A DNA stretch of 64,000 nucleotides. Source: Larix kaempferi. Lineage: Eukaryota; Streptophyta; Pinopsida; Pinales; Pinaceae. How positions within the stretch are numbered: position 1 is the stretch's first letter; the number at the start of each line of letters is the position of its first letter. The stretch covers positions 11,415,001-11,479,000 of the forward strand of contig BSBM01000994.1 of assembly GCA_027924585.1 (NCBI GenBank). The letters are read 5' to 3'. The notes under the pieces were generated by a model, which saw only the letters and a program-made list of their open reading frames with translations, searched no databases and had not been told where the DNA came from. Below are positions 52,877 through 64,000 of this stretch, in pieces. The translations under genes and the position numbers were made by a program.

Positions 52877-55800
52877 TGTCTTTGTTATCTATCAATGTGA
52901 GGGGTTTGGGTAAGGATACAAGGGTTCAGGCCTTATCCAAACTTATCAAAACTACTGAACCAGGAATTATTTTGATCCAAGAGACTATGTGTGATGAACA
53001 TTCAGCCATTCATAAACTGAGCAGAATTCTTCCTTCTTGGGAAGTAACTGCTGTTCCTTCCTGTGGCCTTTCGGGGGGACTTGCAGTGATCTGGAATCCA
53101 TCTTTTTTTGTTTTACATCCATTCTCAACTCCTTGGGGCATCTTATTAAAAGGATGGTGTAATAGAAACAAACATACTATTTCCATTTTAAACTGTTATG
53201 CTCCCTATAGGGAGAGGCAAAGATTCTGGCTTTCTTTACAGGAGTCTGGTATTCTGAATTTTAATGACTTGATAATTGCAGGGGATCTTAATTTAACATG
53301 CCATGCCTCTGAGATCTGGGGTCCAGCTGCCAGGATGGATGATTTAGCTGACTTTTTTTCTCAGTTGTTTAGAGCTGCAGATTTAGTAGATATCAAACCC
53401 CACACTTTGTCACCTACATGGACAAATGGCAGATTTGGTAGTGATGGGGTGCATAAGCGACTGGACAGATTTCTTTCAAAGTCAAATCTTTTGGATATTT
53501 TTCAGAAATTTCGATCTTGGGTCCATGAATATAAGTTTTCAGATCATTGGCCAATTTTGCTTCAGTTTGATGACTCCAAGCATTCTGGTACATCGCCTTT
53601 TAAGTTTAATGCTTCATGGCTCGAAGATGTCTCTTTTTGTCATATGGTAAAATCATATTGGAAAAGTTATGAACCAGATGGTGCAGATCCTGTTCTTGAT
53701 TTTCATTACAAATTGAAAGGGCTTAAACTTTTTGTTACTAATTGGATAAAAGAAAAGAAGAAGAAAGATAGACAGGAATTTGAGACTTTAGAACATAATT
53801 TGATGATTGCCACCTCTGCCAGCATTAACAACACACTCTCATCTGATGCTTTCAATATCCTGAGACAGTTGGAACAGAAGAAAGAAGAGATGCTTCTACA
53901 AGAGGAAAAAGAGTGGAGGCTTAAGAGCCGCGCCATCTGGATCTCCCATGGGGATAAAAATACCAAATTTTTCCATGCTTTCGCATCTGCCCGGCGTAAT
54001 TCCAAATACATTTGGGAAATCAATGATCGAAATGGAAATCAGATATCGAGTCTGGAAGGTATAAAAGCTGAAGCAACTGCTTTTTTCAGAAATTTATACT
54101 ATGACCCGGGTGACTGCTGTATTGATGATCAGATTAGAGTGGCTTCATTATTTCCACGATTTTTCTCTGAACAGGAAGCAAATGACCTATTATCGGAAGT
54201 CTCTCTTGAAGAAATAGAACACACCTTAAAGAACTTTGCAAAAGATAAAAGCCCCGGGCCTGATGGATGGCCGGTTGAGCTATATCTTCACTTTTTTGAC
54301 ATCATGGGACATGAATTGCAGAATTTAGTTAATTATTCCAAAGATAATAGTCATATCCCAGGGGGACTTAATGCTACATTTGTCACTCTCATCCCAAAAA
54401 AGGATAAGCCAACTCATTTTGGAGAATTTCGGCCGATTGCACTCTGCAATTTGCTTTATAAGCTCATTTCAAAAATTATAGCAGATAGAATGAAGAAGGT
54501 CCTCTCAAAATTCATCTCAGCAGAGCAATTTGGCTTCCTTGAGGGAAGGCAGATACATGATGCAATTGGCATTGCACAGGAGCTGCTACACAGTATAAAA
54601 ATTCACAAGAAAAAAGCAATGCTGCTTAAAATGGATTTGTTCAAAGCATACGACAGGGTTAATTGGGCATTCCTCAGGTTAATTATTATCAGAATTAGAA
54701 TTCCTACTCTTTTTATCAAGTGGATTATGGCCTGTATAGCTTCCATGAATATCTCTGTGCTAGTTAATGGCAGTCCTGCTGATTTTTTTAATTGCTCCAG
54801 AGGTATTAGACAGGGGTGTCCTCTGTCACCTCTCCTTTTTATCCTGATCATGGATGGCTTCAGTCGGCTGATAAATGATGCTTCAACAAAAGGCATTATA
54901 AAGGGTATCAAGATTAAAAGAGACGGTGTTATATCACATATTTTGTTTGCAGATGATGTGTTGCTGGCAGGAGTAGACACAATAGATGAATGGGTTGCAT
55001 TCAAGGAAATTGTACAAACTTTCTGCAGAGCCTCAGGTATGTTAGTCAGTTCTGATAAATCCAATTTTTATCATAGCTCACTAAGGGAAGAACAGATACA
55101 AGAATTGCAGTTGATTCTTCCATACAATTGTGTTCAGATTGATCAGGGAATCAAATACCTTGGCTTCAATCTCAAACCAAATAACTATCTAAACCGAGAT
55201 TGGCTTTGGTTGATACGTAAATTAGAAAATCGTATTTCCCAATGGTCATATAGATTATTGTCAATTGGTGGAAAGCTCGTCCTGGTAAAATCGGTTCTGT
55301 CCAGCATTCCGGTATACTGGTTTTCCCTTTATGAAGTCCCTTGTTTTATCATCAAAAATATCAAAAGATTATTTGTTAACTTTTTATGGGCTGGAACCGG
55401 TGATGGAACAAAGCTTCATATGGTGGCCACAGAATCTATTACTAGATCATATCGTTACGGTGGATGGGGTATAAAAGATTTGGAAGCTTTTAATACAGCT
55501 CTCAGACTGAAAAGCGCATGGAGAGCAATCTTTGGGAAAACTCTATGGTCTCGGATCATCCACCACAAATACATCAAAATAGATTTATTTACTTGGATTA
55601 GAAACCCAAAGGAAAGAAGCTGGAATTTTTCCCCTATCTGGAGGGGATTCATGAAAATTTTTCATTGGATAAAGGATGATCTTCAGTGGCATGCAGGTTC
55701 TGGCTCATGTATCCGTGTGGGTTTAGACCCAATCATTGGCATGGACTTCGATTATCTTCTGCCTGCAAACATCACAGTATATCTACAGATCCTGGGATTA

Positions 55801-56403
55801 TCTACTTTAAACAAAATTTGGAAGCATAGCGACGGGAGGCATCACTCTGGCAAATGGTTGACTGCATTTGATTTAGGTCTGTCGGGAACTCCAGCACATA
55901 TCTGGCAGAACTATATTAAAAATCTGGATGCTGCAGGCATTAGATTATCAAATGATTTTGATAAACTCCTCTGGAAAGGTAATCCGGCTACTGGACATGT
56001 CACTGCTCATACGGCCTATAACAGAATTCTTCAGGAAAAATACATTTTTCCTCAGGATTGGTGGTTCAAAAGAATATGGGCTTGGAACATGCCACAAAAG
56101 CTCAAATGCTTCAGCTGGTTAATTCTGAATAACAAGCTAAAAACATGGGACAATTTATGTAAGCGCGGATGGACAGGACCCAATATCTGTGCTGTTTGTA
56201 AGGTAGAAGCTGAATCAAGAGATCATCTATTTGTTAATTGTTCTTTTACTTGCAAAGTCTGGGATATGATCTCAATCAAGCTTAATTTCACACCTCGATG
56301 GAATGTTGGAGATTTCAACAGCTGCCTGTTAAATTGGTTTAGGACACAAAAACAGTTTTTTCTTCGTCGCAATCTGCATCCCGTGGGCAGTTTGGTACAT
56401 TAG
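52876..56403 (+). CDS. LINE ORF2: endonuclease, reverse transcriptase, zinc finger
   Basis: The ATG at 52876 shares its A with the ORF1 stop. Residues 1-225 are an APE-type endonuclease (SINVRGLGK, LIQETM, NCYAPY, IAGDLNL, PTWTNGR, LDRFL, SDHWPI). About residues 450-730 are the RT (RPIALCNLLYKLISK, QFGFLEGRQIHDA, LFKAYDRVNW, GIRQGCPLSPLLF, catalytic FADD near 54950). The zf-RVT domain follows (WAWNMPQKLKCFSWLI, CAVC, DHLFVNC). The frame is lost near 56360 in a T-rich run, so the last residues before the stop are out of frame. The correct continuation (AVWYIRNQAIFQNK) is in the next frame and leads into RNase H. It nicks DNA and primes cDNA at the target. Confidence 0.9.
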   Translation: MSLLSINVRGLGKDTRVQALSKLIKTTEPGIILIQETMCDEHSAIHKLSRILPSWEVTAVPSCGLSGGLAVIWNPSFFVLHPFSTPWGILLKGWCNRNKHTISILNCYAPYRERQRFWLSLQESGILNFNDLIIAGDLNLTCHASEIWGPAARMDDLADFFSQLFRAADLVDIKPHTLSPTWTNGRFGSDGVHKRLDRFLSKSNLLDIFQKFRSWVHEYKFSDHWPILLQFDDSKHSGTSPFKFNASWLEDVSFCHMVKSYWKSYEPDGADPVLDFHYKLKGLKLFVTNWIKEKKKKDRQEFETLEHNLMIATSASINNTLSSDAFNILRQLEQKKEEMLLQEEKEWRLKSRAIWISHGDKNTKFFHAFASARRNSKYIWEINDRNGNQISSLEGIKAEATAFFRNLYYDPGDCCIDDQIRVASLFPRFFSEQEANDLLSEVSLEEIEHTLKNFAKDKSPGPDGWPVELYLHFFDIMGHELQNLVNYSKDNSHIPGGLNATFVTLIPKKDKPTHFGEFRPIALCNLLYKLISKIIADRMKKVLSKFISAEQFGFLEGRQIHDAIGIAQELLHSIKIHKKKAMLLKMDLFKAYDRVNWAFLRLIIIRIRIPTLFIKWIMACIASMNISVLVNGSPADFFNCSRGIRQGCPLSPLLFILIMDGFSRLINDASTKGIIKGIKIKRDGVISHILFADDVLLAGVDTIDEWVAFKEIVQTFCRASGMLVSSDKSNFYHSSLREEQIQELQLILPYNCVQIDQGIKYLGFNLKPNNYLNRDWLWLIRKLENRISQWSYRLLSIGGKLVLVKSVLSSIPVYWFSLYEVPCFIIKNIKRLFVNFLWAGTGDGTKLHMVATESITRSYRYGGWGIKDLEAFNTALRLKSAWRAIFGKTLWSRIIHHKYIKIDLFTWIRNPKERSWNFSPIWRGFMKIFHWIKDDLQWHAGSGSCIRVGLDPIIGMDFDYLLPANITVYLQILGLSTLNKIWKHSDGRHHSGKWLTAFDLGLSGTPAHIWQNYIKNLDAAGIRLSNDFDKLLWKGNPATGHVTAHTAYNRILQEKYIFPQDWWFKRIWAWNMPQKLKCFSWLILNNKLKTWDNLCKRGWTGPNICAVCKVEAESRDHLFVNCSFTCKVWDMISIKLNFTPRWNVGDFNSCLLNWFRTQKQFFLRRNLHPVGSLVH

Positions 56404-56461
56404 AAATCAGGCTATTTTTCAGAACAAGATTCCAGACACCTTTCATTGCAGTCAGATTGCT

Positions 56462-57001
56462 ATGAATATGCTCTCATCTTGTGTGATGGATCAGAAACAT
56501 TTAAAAGCTGACAGGATTGGTAATTTCGCCTTCAAAGTGGACCAACCAGTCTTATTCTTCGATGGTGCTTCAGCAAAAGGACTCTGTGCTGTTGGTGGAG
56601 TCATTTTCCTCAATGAAACTCACTATTTTACAGTCAAGCTAAATTGTGGTTCCGGTTCCAACATGAAGGCTGAGCTAATGGCTCTCTGGTGTGTACTCAA
56701 AGTTGCCAATACTTTCGGATTGGTAAATATCAAGGTTTATGGAGATTCACGAGTCACCATAAAATGGGCAATGGGAGATTTCAAATTAAATGTTTTGAAT
56801 CTTCGAAATTGGGCAAATAGAACACTTTATGAAATCTCCAAACAAAGTAATATCGGCTTTGAACATATTTATCGTGAACATAATTCTCGAGCTGACAAAC
56901 TTTCAAAGCTAGCTCTTGAGGGTATTGAAGGACAAATCATATGGGAAGAATGGCTTGAAGATGACTTGCAGGACTGTGGGGACTTTCACTTTCTTGACTG
57001 A
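56462..57001 (+). pseudogene. C-terminal RNase H of LINE ORF2, out of frame
   Basis: This is an RVT_3-type RNase H with all four acidic residues (FFDGASAKG, MKAELMALW, VYGDSRVT, HNSRADKLS). It belongs to ORF2 but is cut off by a frameshift near 56360. The frame from the lesion to this start is open. Plant L1 elements often carry this C-terminal domain. It ends at TGA 56999-57001. Confidence 0.85.
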
Positions 57002-57261
57002 TCAGCTTTTTTTTAAGTCATGAGACTGTCAAATTTTTGGTGGTTCTTTTGTTATTTTGTAATTAATTATGGGATTCATGTACCTGTATATTCGGATGGG
57101 GGCCACCCGAATGGTCACTATGCTATTTTCATGCTATCTAGATCACAGATCTCTAGATGTTACAGCTATCAGACTCAATACTGTTGAATCTGGAACACTC
57201 TTTGTACTATTTGATTCTAAAAGAATATCAATAGTAGTTTTTTTTATGTGGAAAAAAAAAA

Positions 57262-60200
57262 TGTAGTAACATAATTATCATTATTTTAACATTAAAAAAG
57301 AAGTAAAGATTTAAAAAGAATTTTAAAAAACTTTTAAAATTATATACTAGTAATTCACTTTACATTTTTTTTCTTAATATCTAAAAACGTAATTTTAAAT
57401 TTTAAAACAACTAAAGCTAAAAAAAACTAATAAGCAATTATTAACTATTAAAAATATATATAAAAATAAACTAAAAAACTTATTTTTAAAGCATAAAAAA
57501 ATTATAAAGTTACTATTGTTATTATTTTTTCCGTTGAAAAATAATATCATTATTATTTTTAAAAATTACTTTCAAAATTATTATCCTTGGCATCATGTTA
57601 AATGGTTTTTTGATTGTATCCTTAGCATACAACAAAACATTTTCTTTTTATTTTACTAATTATTTTTACTTTTTTTTTAAAGGTGGTTCGCCGTTTGTTA
57701 GAGGACACTAATTATTTTTATTATCAAATATAAAATTTATTTATTTCTAAATTAATTTTATTTTCTTCTTAAAAAGCAGGTATAAGCAGCTTTGCTGCTA
57801 TTTTAACTTGTTTGATTTGGTATTTTACTATAGAGATCATCTTTATATAAAATTCATCTATAAATATATTATCATTTTTATTTATGGTAAGAGATGTGTT
57901 AGAGTTAACTTTGACTCGGGAATAAGCACGGATGTATAAGTGGTTTTGGGCACACGGTTTAGGTAGTGGTAGTTTTTTGCTACTTGTATTTGCATGTAAT
58001 GAACCCTATTTATAGAGTTGAAATTCTCCATTATAATGTGCCAATGCGAGCAAAAGAGACTGTCTGCAGGTACATAATGAAATATGGTCAGTTCTATTGC
58101 TTGACACTTGGATCTACAAGGAAAAAATGCATATCAACTAATTAAAGTGTAGACGTGTTCATGACAAGCTTAGATCTCACATATCTATCAAATTTGAGGC
58201 TTGATCTGTGTATTTAGTTTTATTGTTGGTGTTGTTGTGTTCGTCCAGTAGCTGCTGCATAAGAGGTTAGACGCCCATTGTTGTTGTGTCATGATCTGTC
58301 AAATCAAAGCATGGTTTGGCTAGTTAAGTTTGAATGTTGTAGATTCACGTAAAGGGAAATTTTTGTTATGAATAATTTTGGTGCACCTGCGATATGAAAG
58401 GAGTTGTAATGGTTGAAGCTCTACCACCAGGAAGAACTGCTCAACTTGAAGAAGGTTGCATCCCATGTTGAACCCACTTGTGACAGAAGTAAGGTCGTAG
58501 CCCCTGGTCCTCTCGCGCTTGAAGCAAATAGAGGACACCAGAGAGCAGTCGACACATTGTTGAAAGGAAACAAGGTGGTGGCTACAGATATCTATCTGTG
58601 ACAATATATTGTTCTTCGGACGAGATCTGGTGGAGAGTAGGTTCTTCACGCACTCCATGGAAAAGTGTTGGGAAATAGAATAAAGCTGGACATCGAGTGC
58701 GTGAAATGAGTTGCATGCACGTGAGGAGGCTGCGTAGGACACCTGCAGAAAACCGTTGCCTTGAAGGAGATGCTACCAGGACGAAATCATTTCTCTCGAA
58801 GGTGAAGGAGTGAGCAGGCAGATCATCTTTTTAGCGCATCCCCTGAAAGAGATGCCATCCTATTGCACGTGTTGTCCACAACGCATAAGATAAGCATTTA
58901 TGTTAAATCCCTTTTTATTTTTCACTTATGGTGTGAATGATAAAGTAAGAAATAAGTTTGAATTAAAATAAGTGTGGAAAGGGAAATAGTTTATATGGAT
59001 TATAAGTTGATTGGTAAAGTTACGAGACATATTATTTTGTAGAGCATAAAATTTTTTTGTATTCGAGTTGAAATTATTAAGCATGTGTTGTAAGTGGTGC
59101 ATGATTGGTTATACTCGTCACTTCAGAGTGTTTTGGTTTTAAGTGAGAGTTTTCTATGTTTTTGTCCTACATGTATTGGAGTAGGTGTGTCCCTCTTATA
59201 TGCAGAAGAGGGTGTGGCATCAAGTTGTGGAATGAACCATTTTGGTAGCTACGAGGGTGGCATGTGTAATCGTAGGCTAGCTTGATGTAGAATCGGAGAG
59301 AGGATGAGTATTCAATTAAAGGGGGGAATGTGACTTGGATTTATCTTAGAGTGTTGGGACCAGGTTATGCTCAAGGAAGAATTTGTTGATGAACCAGGTA
59401 GGAGAAAATGATTCCTAGAGAAGTGGCGGTTACAATGGCTGAGCACTTATGTAGTACAAGAAAAATGGCATTTTAGCCTCACATTAGCACCACTATTTGT
59501 AAAGGATTTGACAATTCCTCAATTTTCAAATAGTGGTGTAAAACTGGTGATAATGTGGGGATACGCAAGTGGTGCTAAGATTTATGGTACAAAAGTGGTG
59601 TTTGTAAAAAAGTTGATTTTGGTGTTAAATGAATATGTGGCATTCCATGGTGTATGGTGCAAACCACCAAAACCAATCCTAGGTGGATTGAGATTTTGTG
59701 GTGCAAAACACCAAAACCAATGCAACATGGATTGAAACTTTATGGTGCAAAACACCAAAATTACTATTATTACTATTATTATTATTATTATTATTATTAT
59801 GATACTATACAAAGCATATGGTGCAAAGCACCATAAAATAATAAATAGTGAAAAAATATAAATCACATTTTATATATATACAAATAGACAAAAAAAAAGG
59901 CACAATAAGATCATATGCAGCACTTGAGGTTGTGCTTTTATAGATGGTTATTATGAATGCCATATATGGTTTACTGTGAATGTCAATTGTCATATATATA
60001 ACAATTATGTCAACAATTTTTTTATTAGGAATTTTTTTTTTATTAGGAATTTCCAACCATAAAATGTTGGGCAATATTTTTGTAAAAATATTCAAATGTT
60101 AATACCATAAAATAGGTTTACATAAAATTAGTCATTTTAATCTATGAGTGTAATTCATGATCGAAATTCAATAATTTACTAGCTTTAATATAGAGAAGAA

Positions 60201-63200
60201 AAAACATAATGTTATTTTAACCCATTTATAATTAATAATCACAAATAAATATTTCTCAAAATTATATATTAAAGTGTTTACTAGATGAATTTATTTTTCA
60301 TATTAATTATACAATATTAATATTAATATAACTATAAGCTACTTACATGCTTATCTTTGAAGATTTGTTTACTTTAAAAAAATATGCAAGATAGAAAATT
60401 GATAATTAAATTTTCATGGTTTACTATATTATGAAATGAAAAATTAATTTTTATCCTTTTAAACTTATTTTATGAATTTTATTATTATCTATATCTCAAA
60501 ATCATAAAACGAAAATTTTAATGTGGAAAAATATAATATCGGTTTTGATAAAAAATTAAAAACAAATAATAAACATATACATATAGTTTTAATAAAAATA
60601 ATTATGACTAATAATTTTAAATAGTTATCTTACATAAGTTAAAGATCTACACAATCAAATTAGAATTAAGATCCCCTCCATAAATATTAGACATATATGT
60701 ACCCTAAAATTGAACCTCTCTCACATCAACGTATACTCACTATTAATTAGTAATTTGCTCTCTATATATAATTAATTAATTAATTAAAAATAATGGTTTT
60801 AAAATCATAAATCTTTGAACACAAATATTTAGTGAAATAATTTGTAAAATTTAAATTCCATACATATTTTTCATAGTAAAATCCGCACTTATCAATAAAT
60901 AATCGATACATTTAAAAATCATCATAATATGTTATCATGTATATTAAAAATTATCATATGTCATTAATCAAGTATTAAAAAATATATCCATATATTATTA
61001 TATTAGTTACACAATTTAACTTATTTCATAATATGAGTCACGCTGGCTGGTGGGCCGCAAAGGGACCTAAAACCATGCTCGGGTTATTAGCTACCATGTC
61101 CAAATTTCTTCTCTCCTTTCCATAACCAAGCTGAGGGATGTGTGCTCGTTTGCACAGGTGCAGATCAGGTAATCCAGTTCCGGCCCTATTATATAAGGAT
61201 ACAGTGTTGATGCAAACCACATCTTGATCACATTTTTTTCTTGCTCTCTCGAGCGAAGGAACGAGCTGCTGGGCAGACCATATATTTTTTTCTTCCCGTC
61301 CCGATCCAAGGAATGTAAAAAGCCAAAAAAAGAGTTGCTGCAAGTTGGCCTACACAATTATGAAATGTTAATAATCAACACAACACAATACAATTTCATG
61401 CAATGAAAGAAAATTAAAATTACAACTATTCATTAATCTATAATGTACATATAAACGTTAAAGCTGAATGCAAATAAACTTAATACCTAGGTTGGCAGTA
61501 ATGCAAGTCGCTCCACACCTGCATGGCATTCTTCTTCCACGGCTTATGATAAGCTTATTCTTTTAAGCTTATTCTTCGGGCATCAGAGAGAAAACAGGTT
61601 TGCAAATGTTTTTGAAATAGCGGGAAAGTAAGGTTTCATTGGTTTTTTTTTAAAATATCGGGAAATTAAGGTTTCATATGTTTTTAAATGTTTTAATAAA
61701 CAATTTTAGTAACTATTATATTAATAAACAATTGTTTAGTAACTATTAGATTAATAAACAATTTTAGTAACTATGAGATGGAGGGAAAGCAAATTTTCAT
61801 TTATATTCCATGACAATTTATATTTTTTGAAATTTCCAAAACATATTTTTTGAAGTTTTCAAAACATGTATTAGCAATTTTAAAAAGATGGATAATCCTT
61901 CTAATCTTGAATAAACAAAAATATCATTATACAAAGAAAATAGATAATTACAATTTATAAATAAATAAACATTAAATAATTTAATATTAAAATCTTTAAC
62001 ATTCTAATAAGAAAACTGATAAGCAATATATCTCCTTAAACAATTTGTTGAATGCATAATTGACCATGCTCATATTCAATAATGCCATTATTTTCATATC
62101 TTGAGGTAAGTAAACCATATCATGAAGTTTTTTAGCTTTGAATATATATTAACATATCTATCATTAATATTAATATTTATTTTCTATATATATACATATA
62201 TATATATATAATTGAAAATATATTTTAAACAATGATTAAAATAATGAGTAATCAAACTAATTTAAAATATATTTTAGCTCAAAAAAGATAAGATAGCATC
62301 TCAAATAATTTTTTTTTTAATTTTAGAAATTAATTAAGTTATTCTAATTATAACAACTTAATCGTGAATTCCTAAAGTCCCACTATCGTGGTTGGTATTT
62401 GAGGGGTTTCATTTGTTAAGCGGCCCAAGGTTTGAAAATCGATGGTAGTGGGAGGAGACACCAAAAAAAATCCATCCATGCTAAGGGTTGGTGTGGCCCA
62501 GGACTGGTGTGATCCCTGGGTGATTTCGATGGCTTAGATTCCCCTAGGTCATGGTTTCTTAGATCGCATGCCACTCTTGCAAGTTACATAGATTTGTGCA
62601 AACAAACAAAAAACAATTTAAAAAACCATGGATTCACCATACTTAGTGAGGGATCAAATCTCTTAGGTGCAATTGTGTCCTGAAGTTTTTGCAATATAAA
62701 AAATGGTTGCACCTTGGGTGATTTGACCCCTCTTGAGGAATGATAGATATAGAGTTCTGATGGAACTATATTGGCTTTTCAAAAATCCAAACTCTATTAA
62801 GGACCAAAGGGAATCAAAACAAAGCTAAAGTACAAATCTATCAATGCTGAAAATATAAATATTAAGAGGGATATATGCTAGTTTGTAAATTATTATTATA
62901 TAGTACTATTATTACTCTTGATAAACTTAGATGCGCTCATTACTCAATGCAAGGAGCGTAACCAGAAATGAGGGGAGTGGATCTTCAAACAAAATCTATG
63001 TGTGCATAGTAACATGGTGGATATGTGGTAGTTATGTGGTAGTCACATAGCTCTATGATAATAATATTAGATGTCATATATACTTTATGTGCAACCATTC
63101 ATGGGAACAAGATACCACCATGGATTCCACCAAAATATAGTGTAGAGGAGGGAAAATGATTCACATATGAGTGTCTATGTAACCATTTATTCTACCCAAA

Positions 63201-64000
63201 AATGGTGGTTGGTTACACTTATAATAGATTTAAACCACCATGTAAATGAACCATTGATCAAATCAAGTGTGTAATCCTAATATTCTCAAGTAAGATAATA
63301 CTATGGGGTGAAATGTCCAACCTAAATATGTGTCTCCATAGTCTCATGAGCCCAACATACATGTATCATCATTAAGAATTGATTGATTGCATGCTTGTAA
63401 TTATATCAAAATGGAAGAATCCCATGAAATTCACCTTCAAATCATTAACGAGGTGCCATTAAAATCAAATAAAGAGAATCCCTTGTTTTTTAGTTTGTCA
63501 AGATTTGAGTTGCATGGAGTATCTAGATAAGATAATTGATCTTTAAAGGATGGTGATGCAAGTGGTTTATGTTTCCTCCTCCTCTACCACCATCATGAAC
63601 AAGAAAAAAATTATCTCCAATTCTTTATAGTCTTTATCATGTCGTTACCTAAAATTGCTTCTTATTTCCATTTTGAATGCTAGTCCTTCACTTAATCTAT
63701 TATTGCATTATCCAGCAAACTCTATCATCCAAAATTTCTAAGATTGTAAATGCATATTTGAACTGAAAATATCAAGTTTAAAGATTCAAAGTTTTCACAT
63801 TTTCCTTGTTACATTCCCTGCAGTTTTACTTGTGAGAAAAATTCAAAGAATCTCTACTTAAATTGGATGATTTTAGGATTTTCCTTGTGTTATAACTATA
63901 TGAAATTTGTATAGTTTGAATCCTTCTTGAACCATGTGCATAGCATTGAGACCCATAACTAGCACCGACAATCATTTAATGGCATCAATATCGCCACTTA
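57262..64000. other. AT-rich sequence, no supported gene
   Basis: No coding homology is seen. A microsatellite (ATT)n lies at 59761-59801. A repeated TGGTGCAAAACACCA-type module lies at 59640-59835. Low-complexity AT tracts fill 60150-61030 and 61650-62340. A more GC-rich island with TATATAAGG near 61190 could be a promoter of something unknown. Confidence 0.5.
59640..59835 (+). repeat. Palindromic TGGTGCAAAACACCA repeat and (ATT)n
   Basis: GGTGCAAA(A/C)CACC occurs three times at about 50-60 bp spacing, with ATTGA(A/G)A words between, and once more as GGTGCAAAGCACC after the (ATT)n run. Each is a small palindrome. Confidence 0.7.

Larger units (their letters stand above)
50880..57261 (+). 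mobile_element. Near full-length plant L1-type LINE
   Basis: The order is 5' UTR, ORF1 (51146-52876), ORF2 (52876-56403), RNase H (to 57001), a 250 bp 3' UTR and an A10 tail (57252-57261). All endonuclease, RT and RNase H motifs are present and only one coding lesion, a frameshift near 56360, is visible. It is probably young. The 5' end is set where base composition changes at about 50880 and is uncertain. I could not find a target duplication. Confidence 0.85.

Noticed and set aside
58320-58742. 140-residue minus and 62-residue plus frames at 58.3-58.7 kb
   Set aside because: No recognisable domain or splice context; likely chance frames in a less AT-rich patch.
59320-59460. AAAGGGGGGAATGTGAC as a polypurine tract and LTR start
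   Set aside because: It looks like a gypsy tract-LTR junction, but no matching LTR end, partner LTR or internal coding was found.
61038-61357. Possible gene with TATATAAGG near 61190
   Set aside because: Overlapping minus frames have no homology and the TATA-like word has no supported transcript downstream.
62370-62460. CCCACTATCG ... CGATGGTAGTGGG hairpin
   Set aside because: Only about 10 imperfect pairs around a long loop; not distinctive in AT-rich DNA.
1-64000. CRISPR arrays, operons or bacterial genes
   Set aside because: The direct repeats are adjacent tandem units without unique spacers, and all coding relics are plant or plant-element types with introns.

Overview
This is a nuclear window from a land plant, probably a seed plant with a large, transposon-packed genome. 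A gymnosperm-like genome is my guess but is not proven. The evidence is GT-AG introns, fragments of plant genes (cellulose synthase CesA, TOPLESS, FIDGETIN-LIKE 1, an EMB8-like hydrolase), plant LTR retrotransposons, a plant L1-type LINE and an endogenous caulimovirid. I see no intact host gene. The window is a mosaic of mobile elements, several with target-site duplications readable at both ends.

Layout. 1-2492: the 3' end of an LTR retrotransposon, with a cascade of minisatellites (69, 42, 43 and 39 bp units), a polypurine tract and a 604 bp LTR. 2493-7192 and 22804-24515: a degenerate, unrecognised minus-strand multi-exon gene and its flanks, split by the next element. 7193-22803: a complete 15.6 kb Ty3/gypsy element of Tat type on the minus strand (TSD GATGG, two 725 bp LTRs). 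It carries gag, protease, RT, RNase H and integrase, a second RNase H after integrase, and an antisense plus-strand ORF with one intron. Its polyprotein is broken by stops, frameshifts and a lost integrase aspartate. 25652-41977: a 16.3 kb CACTA-type DNA transposon (TIR CACTAGTACAAAATGAGA, TSD ATA). It carries same-strand fragments of CesA, an EMB8-like hydrolase, FIGL1 and TOPLESS with introns, older LINE relics on the other strand, a solo gypsy LTR with its own TSD (GTAGA), a tandemly triplicated exon-like module and a 230 bp near-perfect hairpin. 42433-47620: a truncated minus-strand endogenous pararetrovirus between 14 bp direct repeats. About 50880-57261: a nearly full-length L1 LINE with ORF1, ORF2 (endonuclease, RT, zinc finger) and a C-terminal RNase H separated by one frameshift. 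57262-64000: AT-rich sequence with microsatellites and no supported gene.

The elements give a relative history. The LINE relics and the solo LTR lie within the CACTA span. The gypsy element cut an already spliced-structure gene. The LINE at 51-57 kb looks youngest because only one coding lesion is visible. The two most unusual objects are the multi-gene-capturing CACTA element and the gypsy element with dual RNase H and an antisense intron-containing ORF.
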